Below are positions 24,281-36,271 of a stretch of 64,000 nucleotides of DNA, one piece after another. The notes below the pieces were generated by a model. It had not been told where the DNA came from and did not search any database. It saw nothing but the letters and a program-made list of their open reading frames with translations. A program made the position numbers and the translations under genes. How positions within the stretch are numbered: position 1 is the stretch's first letter; every line of letters starts with the position of its first letter. Source of the DNA: Larix kaempferi (lineage: Eukaryota; Streptophyta; Pinopsida; Pinales; Pinaceae); assembly GCA_027924585.1 (NCBI GenBank), contig BSBM01002120.1:1038501-1102500 (forward strand), read 5' to 3'.

Positions 24281-24294
24281 ATCTCCCCCTTTGG
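24281..24294 (-). other. Co2 polypurine tract
   Basis: On the minus strand CCAAAGGGGGAGAT precedes the LTR start TGTTGAAC. Confidence 0.85.
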
Positions 24295-27200
24295 AATTAA
24301 TGTCAACACCTTATGAATCTATGCCTAATCATCTTCTTGAGACTCTATGCTTCATTTGTGCTTGGCATAGGACTCCTCGTGTGTGTGTGCTCCACCTATG
24401 TTATTTTCCATTTTGAGCCTTGTCATCTACGCATTCTATTGTCAATGATTTTTATACTTCCTTTTACTTCAACATGGAGTGCATGCTTCATTATCTACTT
24501 CAAGTTCTTCATGATCAGCTTCATTCTCTTTCAAATGCTTCATGATCTATTTCATGCTTTTTCCAATGCTTCATGATCTGCTTCATGTTCTTCATGATCA
24601 TCTTCATGTTTTTTCTCCATGATCAGCTTCATGCTTTTTCTCCCCATTTGACAGCAATGGCAGAGAGGTGCCATTTTTGTGCAATTATTGGTTCTCCCTT
24701 CTTCTATTTGCACTGGTATTCATCTGTTTTCTTATAGGGATAACTCCCTCTATCCTCATGATTTTTATTTCACTGAGTTTACTTCGTTGATGCTTTGCAA
24801 TCATGAACTCATTTGCATAACCATTCCATATCAAATTTCTTATATTAATCTTTTGTTCCTATTATAATTCTTCATCAATCCTTGCGCAATTATTCAAGAT
24901 ATGTTCTTGTTGTGTTAGTTGCGCATTACCGAAACCAATCTTCAACTGGTTGTGCACTCTCTTTCCTACTGACTTACTTCTTTGTCAAATTTTTTCCATT
25001 CATCGCATTTACTACGTTGTCACTAAACGTTGTTTCCTTTTCTGGCGTTGCATCCCTTTCCATGATAACCAAATATTTGGCACATTTTTCCATCTGTTAG
25101 CCAGCTCAATAGTAAAAGGATATGACAATCAATTCGTTTGAAACTATGATGTGTCATATTCGTACTAGGACCTTTTGGGAAACATCATTCTCTCTGCACG
25201 ACGCTATAAGTTAGATTTCCACTTTTTGTACTTTTCCCCAAAATCATTAACTCCTGCATTTATTTTTGGCGACTCCATAACCTGCTTCAGATCGCGTAGA
25301 TTTGAATATGAATTACTGCACATCTCTTCAACTTAATTTCACATGCACGAAAACTGCCATTCAATTCTATAAGAGAACTGTGAGATGCATGGTTCATGAC
25401 TATTTTCACTTCATCCAACTTTCTTTGTGTCGTATTTCCTTCTTGTCCCTTATCTTTCTTAGCCATGGATTCCTTTTACAAGAAGATAAACTATTCCCTT
25501 GAACATGTGCATCTTCTTGTCAAGTCACAACAATAAGAATTTACTCGTATAAGAGTTGACATGGGAATTTATCAAGGCCAAATGGAGGAGTCCAAATTCA
25601 AACATATTAATCCTTAGTTGTAGGTGAACCATAGCCATGCAGAGCGATTGACTAATCTGAGCAACTAGGTCGACTTCCTGAAGCAGCAACAATAACGAAT
25701 TATGGACGTAGTGAATTCAATTTGGTGTGACAATCCTATTGGTCAATCATCATCTCCAACTCTGCAACTTATTCCTTTGCAATCAATGAGATGGTTCTGA
25801 TGAGCTTCGACTCTCGTAGAAACCTACTGACCAAAATGCGAACATAGAACTTGAATTGTGGATTTCAATGATTCTGTAATTCTCAATTTTTCCTGATTGA
25901 GCTTATATTTTTGGCCTTGGAATGAAGTCTCTTTGATGTTAAATTTTGTAGATGACTCATGCATTTTGTAAATGCACTAATATTGAATATAATACACTAT
26001 ACGTTTATGCATCTATATTCTTGCACACACACACGTTATACATCACAGCACTACTTGTTTGTACTTTTCCTTTCATTCCATCACATGTATGTGCCTTTTG
26101 TGTGATATCTTGTCTTCAACATAATGTCGGTAAAAATATATGCATATTTCGACACTAAATTATTAATGGGAGCTCATAAGATTTGAGGTGTCAGCACTGT
26201 ATGTGCATGATGAGAGCCTAATCTAACCTAATCTAAAGCTTGTGAACTACACTTCAAATGAAATAAAAGCAAACAATAGGAATAGCCCAACACGTTATGA
26301 GTAAGTCCATTATAGGGAGGCCATATCTCATGATTTAAACCTTTAATATCTCCTTTGGTAATTAAATCTATTGAGATTAAAGTGCAAGAATCCAAAGTAA
26401 GTGCGAGAAATAAAAGGAAATTTAAACTATGGAAAATCCAAGCAAACTCGTTAGAGGAAAAAAAACCAATCAAACAAATAGGAAATGAAATCTACATTCA
26501 AACCATGAACATAAAATGTCCTAGAAAAGAAACACCCAAGAAACCAAGAAAAGAAAGCTATAAAATTGAAATAAAGAAGAAGGTAAAGCAATGAAATGAA
26601 ATCTACATTCAAATTATGAACATAAAATGTCCTAGAAAAGAAACACCCAAGAAACCAAAAAAAGAAAGCCATAAAATTGAAATAAAGAGGTAGGTGAAGC
26701 AATGAAAAAGGAAGAAATGATGTGAAAGTAATGTAATTTAAGCTGTGTATTCTAACCAAAATCACACACACTTGTTCTTAACTCTACACGTATGGAATAT
26801 CAAAATATATACATAGTAATAAACAAGATAACACAAATATTAACAATTTATACAAATAACAAAATTTAACACTAACTAACCATAAACTAAATAACATAAT
26901 ATATATTAACAAAATTATCACAAATGAAAACATAAATATAATAAATAGATTTTTACCACTATGCACAATTATCCCAGCCATATATAAACATAACAAACAT
27001 TATAATACTTTAACAAAGCAAAAAGTAAAATAAACAATCACGATATTTAAAACTAAAATAAACTACACACAAGAATATATATATATATATAAAACATTCA
27101 CGTATTAAGAAAGATACACACATTTATGCTCAAATATACATGTGGAGAATTTTTAAAACTTTTCCCAAACTTGCCTCTGATATTAAATTTATACAATGGT

Positions 27201-29298
27201 GCATGTGAAAAGATCTGTTGTATTGAATCCATGAGGACGTGATGGAAGTTAGGTATGAATTTAGGGAGAAATATGGATGGCAAATAAAGTGCAGAAATAA
27301 TATGATCGAAGGGGTTGCGTTTAAGGAAATGGGTGCAATTGTATATCCGCAAACCTTTTATTTGTTTTCTTTGCAAAAAGTCTATTTATTTGTTTGCAGC
27401 TTAGAATTATTTCAGAGGAGAGCAATGTGAATGCATGGGAATAAACTATGAATAGACACAGGTAACTGTGTAAACGTAGAGTTATATTGAAAAGAAGAAC
27501 ATGCAAAGCATCATTCAATTAATGGTATGCACAGAGTAAAGAATTGGATGACTTGAAACTAATGCAATCAACAAGGTAATGGATGCCTAGGTATTCTTGT
27601 TCAAGGATAGATCTTATCAATTCATTTACTAATTAAAATGCAGAACTAGAATTAATCACACTCAGAAATAAAACAAAACCAAACATAAATTAAACACAAA
27701 ATCAGATGATAACTGTTGTACACAAAAATCACAGAGCGTTACCTGGCCGAGGGGCCCTTCCCGATTGGTCTATGCACCTGCTACAAGTTCAAAATAAATG
27801 GATTTGTAGCAACTCAACCGGATCTAATTTTTATTCAAATTCAAAATTGGATTACAAATTTTGTAGTCTCCTGTAAATTTATGTGTTTTACATACTGAGA
27901 TGCATATATTTATAGCTCAGGCCAGAGATTCTATCTTTAATACAGCTCAACAGCCTCATTAAAACAATAACTGGTTCGATCCTCAAATCCCTGAGTTACA
28001 ACAAATTCTCTAAATTTGAAATACCGACCACAAATAACGTCTGAGAGAATTACGTCTGATCAGGTAAGGTTAGGGGTAAACGAGCATATTTGGGAAGTGG
28101 TTTTTGAACCGTTCGGAGATATTCTTCATGTTTTTCTCACAAATCGATCCCGAATTTTGCTTCTTGGAATGATCATGGGAATTAATAGTGCCGGATCAAG
28201 TGCCAGATGAGTGCTGGAATATTCAAAAATCATATCTTCAAGCTGGATTGGATTAAATAATGTTAATTGTTCAATGCGTTCAATCTGCCACGTCCTCTTG
28301 CGCATATGCTGGAGAAAGGAATCATTATTAATGATTTGTTAGAATGATTTGTTAAAATTTTTATCAAAATTCTTGGGGTATTATTAACATATTATGATTA
28401 TTAATTTTATATTCACTAATATCTCTTTACTACATGTGAAAAATATTTTTATATACATTAGTTAAAAGACATTTGTTACATTCCATAAGAACATTAATAA
28501 TTGCTCAAAAATTACTATATATGTACATTGGGAACTTAGATAAAAATAATTTTAATATATAAACATAGCTTTATATTAAATCAATCAAGATATATGTACA
28601 ATTATATTTTTTAATTTTAATTTATATTTTTTACAATGTTGTGTTTTGTTTTCCAGGTTTCATTTCCAATTTGAAGCATATAATTGTCCATCCAGGAATG
28701 AGTGCCCTAAGAGCAAATCTTTGGTTATGTTTCATTTACGAGAAAGAATGTAAATGACCATAAACCTTAAGCTATACATTTGATAGTCTTTTGAGTACAT
28801 GAATAGCTATCTCGAGAGTCAATTCACCATTGATAAAACCACATTTAATACATTAAAAATAATGAACTAAGTATCTTTTACTTTGATTGAATTTAATTAA
28901 TAAATTAAAGTAAAAGATAGTCTTTTAAAGGTAAATGTACTACATTAGTGAAGTATAGATGCAAAAATAGACAATTTTGGACCCCATCACCTAACTTAGC
29001 GACTAAATATATATATATATATGTGCACATATTTGCTCATCCAATACTGAATATCTTTTTTGTGACAACCGAGCTTAACACATATAACATTTTGCAACAT
29101 AAACAATTTATGTGACAGACATCTTCAAACCATAATATTCACTGACATACTCCTTGAATTCTTAAGATACATCGTGTTGAATTGCAGGGTCTCATTTAAT
29201 CTTTTAGGAGATCAACAAGAGGGGCAAGAATTGCTTGTTGCTTTGGATGTACTTGGATTGTCTGCTTCTTCTGCACATTTTTTAGGAGATATCCTTAC
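24295..29298 (-). other. Co2 internal region without recognisable pol
   Basis: About 5 kb of AT-rich sequence lies where copia protease, integrase and RT should be. I searched the frames for the usual integrase and RT boxes (H-T-D-x-x-G-P, KALYGLKQAP, YVDD) and see none. It holds a 112-bp tandem duplication (26481-26704) and short TA-rich runs near 27076-27090 and 29009-29022. It may be replaced or captured sequence, or contain unrecognised nested elements. Confidence 0.5.
26481..26704. repeat. 112-bp tandem duplication
   Basis: GAAATGAAATCTACATTCAA begins at 26481 and again at 26593, and the following about 100 bases match with few changes. The two head-to-tail copies are A-rich, and the lysine-rich frames across them are a by-product. 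Confidence 0.8.
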
Positions 29299-31300
29299 CT
29301 AAGTTTTCATGTGCACACTTTCATTCTTATTCTGTGTTTGATTTCCTTCCTTATGGATCCTTGTATTGTGATTGATTTTGTGCAACTTGTTTTCATTAGG
29401 ATAGTTTACTAGCCTTGAACAATACACAACCTCATGTCCAAAACCATCACATGCATAGCATCTCATAGTTTGGTAATACTTTGCAATATGACCAATGCGA
29501 TTACACCTTGCACACTTCATTCTATTGGTCCTTTGTTTATTATTGTATTGAAAAGAGTTGTAGTCATTGAAGGAATTGTCATAGCTAAGAGACTTCAATT
29601 GACTTGGACAATGTTCACTGTCATAGACCTTCGTAGATATTTTCTCATATTCATGTCCAGACTTGTCTTTCGGTGATCTCTAATCATTTAGAATCTTATT
29701 TAGTATTGAAGTGTTGGTTTTTATACTTGTTCTTCATTTCAACTTCAATACTGGTCTTGTCACTTTCTACATGTTCGCAGATTAGAGTATCACTAGTGGT
29801 GTGATATTGAACCTGTTTCTTCCCCTTTATCTCGATCAATTTGTCTTCTAAGTGATATATATATTTGTTCTTCAACTCAAGTTGACTTGCCAACATCTTT
29901 TTTTTTGCGCCAATTCTTCCAGAGAAGTATTCAATATGGATCTCTCTTCTTCAAGTATCTTGATCTTGTCAACTGTGCAGTTCAATTGTTTTTCGTAATC
30001 CATCATCTTTTCACTGACTTGTTTGTCATGAGATTTTTGAACCTCTTTTTCCTGCTTGACCTGTTCTTTAGACTTCAGGAGTTGTTCCTGCAAGAGTTTA
30101 CTCTTCTTTCTTCAATTCTTCAATTCATTGAGGGCAATGATCAATTCACCTTCCCAATCAACTTTTGCAACTCCTTCTTCTTCATATTGACTGTTAGTTT
30201 TAACTTCTATGAATGGATTTTGAGGAGTATTGAAGGACCCACTAAATAAGTATTTATATACTGATCTAGGTTTTCTTTTTGCAACCAAAGTATTCTTCTT
30301 GACTGATGGGAGACTCTTCTTCTTTTCATCACTGCTTTCTTCTTCCACAAAATCCATGAAAAGTACCTCTTTTGGCTTCTTCTCGTAGTCACTTTCTTTG
30401 GATGCATTACTATATTCCTTACTCTATAGACTCTTTCTCTATTTTGGAATCATCCTTTTATTTTCAGGTCTGTGTTGAGTATGCGTAGTTCTTCATTCAT
30501 GGGAGCTAGTTTCTTCTATGTTGTCACTATCTCGAGATTCCATGTAAGGACACTTAGAAGAAAAATGGACTATTCCTCCACATTTGAAACATTTGAATCC
30601 CAATTTGTTTTTATACTTACCACGCCTTCTTTTCATCTTGCTTACAAATTTTGGTTCCTCGTCATCCAATTCATTGCAAGAGTCCTTGTCGTGCTTGTGC
30701 TTAGTTGTTCCAATTGCTTTAAAGGCCGCTTCCTTTCTGATGGGATTTTCTTTTTCAGTTCTCATCTCATATGCAGTAAATATCCCTTGAAGTGTGTCCT
30801 TTTTTAGGTCTTCAAGATTGGATCTATCCTCTAACACAAATACCTTTGCATCAAATATTGAATGCAGAGTTCTCAGTATTTTCTGTACAACTAACTCCTC
30901 TTCTAGATTAACTCCAAGACTCTTGATAGTATTAACTATTTCATCAAATCACAAGAAGTAAGAGGCAATATTCTCTTTGTCTTTCATTTTCAAGGATTCA
31001 AATAACCCAAAGTAATTCTACAATTTTTCCTTCTTAACCTTCTCGTCACCTTCATAGACACCTCTGATCTTATCCCATACATCCTTGGCTGAGACGCAAT
31101 GCATGAAATTAATAAATTTAGTGTCCATTAACCCATACAATAGTGTGTTTCTGGCTCTTGAATTCCACTCTTGTAGTCTCTTCTCAGCTGGTTCAACTGG
31201 TACGATTGCTAGGTCATTGTAACCATCAACAATGGACTACAAAACATCACCTTCTAGAGATTGCAAATGCACTTCCATCCTAACCTTCTAGAAGGTATAG
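29299..31300 (-). pseudogene. Co2 gag with coiled coil and three zinc knuckles
   Basis: On the minus strand, a UBN2-type core at about 31230-30840 reads GYNDLAIVPVEPAEKRLQ, then RNTLLYGLMD and AKDVWDKI, with scattered stops. The first knuckle, CFKCGGIVHFSSKC (CX2CX4HX4C), is at 30591-30550. An E/K/Q-rich probable coiled coil spans 30093-29700. A double knuckle near 29517-29422 reads CARCNRIGHIAKYY and CYACDGFGHEVVYC, the last Cys of the first having become Tyr. Most segments share one frame, with a shift near 29890. Three knuckles plus a coiled coil is an elaborate gag, which recalls SIRE-like copia elements. It would form the particle and bind RNA; this copy is broken. Confidence 0.8.
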
Positions 31301-31405
31301 TTGGTGCCATCAAAAATTGGTGCCCTATTACTGGAGAGACCCTCTTGTTTGTAAATACATGTGCACGGATCTATCTTCCATATGTTAAGATGTTATTGAA
31401 GACAC

Positions 31406-31421
31406 CTGCTCTGATACCAAA
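31406..31421 (-). other. Co2 primer binding site
   Basis: On the minus strand TTTGGTATCAGAGCAG follows the LTR end directly. The match is to initiator tRNA-Met. Confidence 0.88.
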
Positions 31422-32275
31422 TGTTGGAATCTATTTAATACTGAGAGGGAGGGGGTGAATCAGTATTAGTGCAATTATGAACAATTTTTAACATATTAAT
31501 AGATTAATATGAACTTAATCTTGATCTTCAATTATGCATGTACCATAAATAAACATTCACCCACATATGTGCAGAAACAAAGAAAACAGAACACATAGAG
31601 GTTTTATCTGGAAACCCAAATGGGAGAAGATCACGGAATTATCTTTTATAATAAAAATATTACATTTGAGGAAACACTAACTTCGTGAGTTCTCCAGCAC
31701 CAACTAGAAGGAGGCACTGACCCCTTAGTTTTGCAGGAACATACTTGAAGGAAGCACTGACTCCCTGATTTCTCTAGCACCAACTGGAAGGAGGCTTCAA
31801 ACCCCTACTCTTTGCCCCATCCTACAACCCAGATATACAAAATAAGATATGGCACTGCTCTACTTTTGAGATGCACACACTTCATATCTTTTGATGATCG
31901 TTCTATTGTGCACACCTTCTGTATGTTGTAGTATTTTTGTCACTTTGTTGCGTACACCACTTGACTTCACATCCAACTCAACACTTCACCTTAACTGATG
32001 TTGCAATTCATATATTGTGTGTTGCTTCATCAAATTCTGTACTTTGTACCAAGGTTCAATATTATGTTCTGCTACTACAAATCTGCACTCTCAACTGATA
32101 CTGTGCTTTTGCTTATAAAGTTATGTTCTAACTTTGTGAAATAGTATCAAATTGAATTGCGCACCTCCAAATATATGTTCGTTCTTTCTTGGTGCATCAT
32201 CCTTTAGATCATCCAAGACAAACTATGTATCATCATCTGTGAAATGTCCTTTATGTTTGGCGCACTTGTCTCAGA
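31422..32275 (-). repeat. Co2 5' LTR, piece 1
   Basis: It matches 22194 to about 23045 of the intact LTR and ends with TCAGA (32271-32275), the left TSD copy of Gy3. Confidence 0.92.
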
Positions 32276-32918
32276 CGATCCAGATTTATGTAGGAACGAA
32301 ATAAGATAGCATATACAGAATCATATACATAGATATATTGCAAAGAACACAGTGATACAGTAAACACACATTCTATTAAATAGCGAAAATAGAACAAACT
32401 GTAAAATACAATAGCTGGAATGGTGGTAGCTGTCTCTGAGAAGAGATGTGGCCGCTATGCTTATTCGTGCCAAGATGACTACAAAGAGAGGCCGAAAGGG
32501 CCTATTTATCATAAGCATGAGGGTAAGAATACCAAACATCCAAAAACCTAACCCTAGGAGATGAAGCACCAAAAGTCATGTGGGCCTCGTTTGGGTAAGT
32601 TAGTACATCAACTTCCCGGGGTCGTAACTTTTGCATACGATATCCATTTGGGGCGTACAATAGCTCATTGGAAAGATCTATTTAAGGACTACAAAAAGGG
32701 TCAGCAAATCTCTAGTTCGGCATGCAAAACAAGTAGGCGCGCAATACCCATATTTGCTCGAGAATTCGACACCAAAAAAATGTCGTTTAGGGCCTCAAAA
32801 TGGCTCCAGAAGTTCAGGACCTAAAAAACATCTAAAAATAGTAATTTTCCAAAATTGCCAGAAGATTGTTTTGAGCCAATAGGAAGAGGTGGGCCTCCAC
32901 CTATATCCACCTGGATCA
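32276..32918 (-). repeat. Gy3 3' LTR
   Basis: This 643-bp copy runs in plus-strand reading from CGATCCAGATTT to CACCTGGATCA. It aligns end to end with 34955-35597. Confidence 0.92.
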
Positions 32919-32934
32919 ATCCTCCCTCCTTAGG
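32919..32934 (-). other. Gy3 polypurine tract
   Basis: On the minus strand CTAAGGAGGGAGGAT precedes the LTR start TGATCCAGGTGG. Confidence 0.8.
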
Positions 32935-33232
32935 AAGCAATGGTCTCCATTGCGTTAAATCCCTTATCATATGTCGAACTGTGTGTTGAGTTGAGCTCCT
33001 GGTGCGGCATTTGTTGAAGCGAAAAAGGTTGCCTTTCTTTGAAATCTTAAGAGGGTTGTAATTGTTGTTGCTGGCTACACTAGAGTTTTTCAACAGTTTT
33101 GGTTGTTGTGGTATCCCTGGTCAGCATTGGTGTGGATGGTTTCTTTTTGGGGAAGCACCTTGAATGCATGGCCTTGCACTGCAAAGGTACTCAAGTAGGC
33201 GATGCTGCACTGAACTTCTGTTTTTCTTGTTT

Positions 33233-33743
33233 CTACTGAGTGGAGGGATAATGGGTAGAGTTTGTGGATGTCTCTATGATCTGATGTTCTCCTTCAGTGG
33301 CAATTGTGAATAGGGAAAATTTCCCAATGTGGGAGATTATCTTCCTTCCCTGCTTGGTTGGGGTAGGTGCAACTATCTCTGGTATCCGATAGAGTTGTCC
33401 TCCCAAAGTGATGGTGACACTACGAGGTCGTGATTCACATACAGCATGATGCTTCCACATATATAGTTTTCCTAAAAGAGCATCACATACTTCAAGTGGG
33501 GCCACATCACACAATACCTCATCTTTGAAGGGCTTGATGCCATATGGTAAGTAACATTGGTGACTGACGCGGATCCCTCATCCTTGGCTTAGCCATCCAA
33601 TGGTGTATGGTTGTGGGTGTGGTGTCATTGGTAGCTCCAGTCTCTTGATGACTTATGCTAAGATCAGGTTCTTCTAGCTGCTGCTGTCCACAACAAAGTG
33701 TAGGGAAATTCCCTTCACCCACATCTATGAGTGGCAAAGGCAC
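33233..33743 (-). pseudogene. Gy3 protease remnant
   Basis: The segment 33514-33233 reads CDVAPLEVCDALLGKLYMW then a histidine-rich RPRSVTITLGGQLYRIPE tract, matching the C-terminal half of gypsy retropepsins (the D-x-L-L-G-x-x-x-W motif). The N-terminal catalytic D-T/S-G/A region should lie in 33743-33519, in another frame, but its motif is not convincingly legible. It follows gag directly and nothing of RT follows before the PPT. Confidence 0.7.
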
Positions 33744-34823
33744 TCCTCCACCTCCGACTCTTCAGGTTCCTTTGGTTCAATCTGTGTGCTGGAAACAACA
33801 GCACTGGGTTCTACATCAATGATCTGCTTCCCTTTTTGCATGGCTTTGAAATTTGGTTCTGAGTCAGAATCGGAACTGGGATCTAATTCTGAAGCTTTGA
33901 TCTCAGCCACCAATGACTATTTTGAGCGATATTCATCAATGTTGTGCCAGGGGCTTTTGTGGAACTCGCACCACTTCCCGGTGTCCTTCTTTGTCTTTTC
34001 GTTACCCTTCTTCACTTGTGGTTGGAACTGGTTGTCGTTTCCCTGCCCCGTGTTCTGCAAGCCAGAGTTTCCCTTTCCCTGCTTCTGTGTAGGTCCAAAG
34101 TCACACTTGTTCTTTTGCTGAAATTTCTACTCAATTTTGACAGCATATCGATAGGCGGATCCGAGTGAAGAGATTTCCAAGAAATCCATCTCTGTTCGTA
34201 TGTACCGGTGTAGGCCACTATGATATTTCAGTACTAGGTGCCGCTCAGAGTCCTTGATACCTAGCTTTGTGTGCAAGGTATGGAATTTATTGGTGTACTC
34301 CGACACCGTTCGGTCCCTCTCTTAGTGTAGAATGGTCCATTTTGGTGTACTGGTCATCATAGTTTCCAACAGGGTAATATTGTTCCTTGATGGCATCTAT
34401 AAAAGAGGCCCAAGTGGGATTGGAATATTCAAACAATCCAGACTCATCTGATGAGTTTTGCTCACAATAAGTTTCCCACCAATTTTTGACATGGGGCACG
34501 GCATTGAGGAGTGCAAAGATGATCTTTTCCCTGTCAGAAAAATTGTGGATAGAGAAATACCCTTCTAGTAGATTCAACCATTTGTATATGGCATCGGCAT
34601 CGATCTGGCCTTCAAATAAAGGGATATCAAAGTTAACTTGTACCTTGAAGGGAGTTGCATCTCCAAAATGGTTGCTTGTCGAAGGTGTATATGTTGCCCT
34701 CAGCATGCATCGAAGGATCTGGGCAAAATTATCCATCATCTCGTTCCTCTGTCGTGCGAGGGATTCCTCGAGCCAAAACTTGATAGGATCTATGGCTCCG
34801 TCACCTCTCTTTTCTTCTGCCAT
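33725..34823 (-). pseudogene. Gy3 gag
   Basis: The ATG at 34823 opens a 178-residue frame with a Retrotrans_gag core: FKVQVNFDIPLFEGQIDA, then YKWLNLLEGYFSIHNFS, a K-N-W-W-E-T-Y motif and IKEQYYPVGNYDDQYTK. Farther down, at about 33945-33905, is a knuckle-like WCEFHKSPWHNIDEYR, resembling the C-x2-H-x4-H-x4-C type found in this gag lineage, with the last Cys now Tyr. An acidic linker (33913-33725) leads to the protease. The frame is broken after about 34287. Confidence 0.8.
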
Positions 34824-34940
34824 GGAAGGTCATTTGGGGTGGCGAGAGTGGTCTTCCCCAAGTGAAACTAGTTCGAGACCCAACTCTCTGTATCCTGACC
34901 TCGTTAGGGACATGCACCAAGAAACAATCAAAGAGCAGAC

Positions 34941-34954
34941 CGCTCTGATACCAC
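34941..34954 (-). other. Gy3 primer binding site
   Basis: On the minus strand GTGGTATCAGAGCG adjoins the LTR end at 34955. It is of the initiator tRNA-Met type. Confidence 0.88.
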
Positions 34955-35597
34955 TAATCCGGATTTATAGAGGAATGAAATAAGATAGAATACACAAAAT
35001 CATATATAGAGATATATTGCAAAGAACACAGTGATACAATAAACACACATTCTATTAAATAGCGGAAATAGAACAGACTGTAAAATACAATAATTGGAAT
35101 GGTGGTAGCTATCTCTGAGAAGAGATGTGGCCGCTATGCTGAGTCGTGCCAAGATGAATACAAGGAGAGGCCGAAAGGGCCTATTTATCATAAGCATGAG
35201 GGAAAGAATTCCAAACATCCAAAAACCTAACTGTAGGAGATGAAGTGCCAAAAGTCCTGTGGGCCCTGTTTGGGTAAGTTAGTACATCAACTTCCCGGGG
35301 TCGTAACTTTTGCATACAATATCCATTTGGGGCGTACAATAGCTTGTTGGAAAGATCTATTCAAGGATTACAAAAAGGGTCAGTAAATCTCAAGTTCGGC
35401 ACGTGAAATAGGTAGGCGTGCAGTACCCATATTTGCACGAGAATTTGACACCGGAAAAACGTCGTTTAGGGCCTCAAAATGGCTCCGAAAGTTCAGGACC
35501 CGAAAAACTGCTAAAAATAGTAATTTGCCAAAATTGCCAGAAGACTGTTTTGAGCCAGTAGGAAGAGGTGGGCTGCCACCAATATACACCTAGATCA
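34955..35597 (-). repeat. Gy3 5' LTR
   Basis: This 643-bp LTR is equal in length to its partner. Its right end AGATCA overlaps the left TSD of Co3 by one base. Confidence 0.92.
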
Positions 35598-35601
35598 TCG
35601 G

Positions 35602-36258
35602 TGTTAATGTATATGTAACTTCAGAATGTATTTCACGCATGTATTTCATATATGTATTTTGTATTCCTATAGAGATGTAATTATTCCTCTATACGGAAGT
35701 GTTGTCATTTATATTGTAAGTGTCGTAACTTATACTTGATGGGTTATTAGACCACCTTGTTGGGGTCAGTCCTGTATAAGTCATGTGGGTCGAAGGGTTA
35801 TTAGACCACCCTATTGGGAGTCAGCCATGTGGGTCAAAGGGTTATTAGACCACCAAGTGTGGGGTCAGCCCGGATTAAGTTAACCATGGGTTAAGATAGA
35901 CATGTAAGCCCCATTAGTTTATTGGGCAGGACGGAACAAGTATAAATAGAGATCGGGAGATCTCTATTTGATCATTCATTCACACACTTCTCTCATTCAG
36001 AAAGTGGTGCACTTGTGAGGAGGAGTCTCTACTGCTAGGAGAAGACTATCTCTTGTATTCTGGTTGTATCATTGCTCTATATATCTCTGAGGAAGTTATT
36101 GGGGTTTTTCACCTTTAAGGTTTTCCCCAAGTAAACAACGTGTCTCTTGTGTGCTTGCATTATTGTGTCCATGATTGATATGTTGTAGATTTGTTGTACA
36201 TGTTATTCTCTCAGTTAAGATCCTAGATCAGATTGAAGTAAATTCTGGAAATTTAACA
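35602..36258 (+). repeat. Co3 5' LTR
   Basis: It starts TGTTAATG and ends ATTTAACA. The U3 holds three direct copies of GGGTTATTAGACCACC at 35741, 35795 and 35839, upstream of a TATAAATAG box at 35941. Confidence 0.93.
35941..35949 (+). promoter_or_regulatory. TATA box of Co3 LTR
   Basis: TATAAATAG lies in the expected mid-LTR position, about 100 bases after the repeated U3 motif. The same box is kept in the 3' LTR at 42090-42098. Confidence 0.7.
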
Positions 36259-36271
36259 TGGTATCAAAGCT
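36259..36271 (+). other. Co3 primer binding site
   Basis: TGGTATCAAAGCT follows the LTR directly. It is the initiator tRNA-Met complement with one G-to-A change. Confidence 0.88.

Larger units (their letters stand above)
32276..35597 (-). mobile_element. Gy3: complete gag-protease-only Ty3/gypsy element
   Basis: Two 643-bp LTRs (32276-32918 and 34955-35597) flank a 2036-bp internal region with an iMet PBS at 34953 and a PPT at 32919. The TSD TCAGA precedes 32276 and, once the Co3 insertion is removed, follows 35597. Coding remains are gag and protease only; there is no space for RT, RNase H and integrase. Both outer LTR ends have drifted from TG (CGATCC and TAATCC where TGATCC is expected on the opposing end's model) while the inner TIR partner GGATCA is intact. 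Confidence 0.92.

Noticed and set aside
26355-26771. Lysine-rich and phenylalanine-rich frames
   Set aside because: They span the A-rich 112-bp tandem duplication and are compositional.
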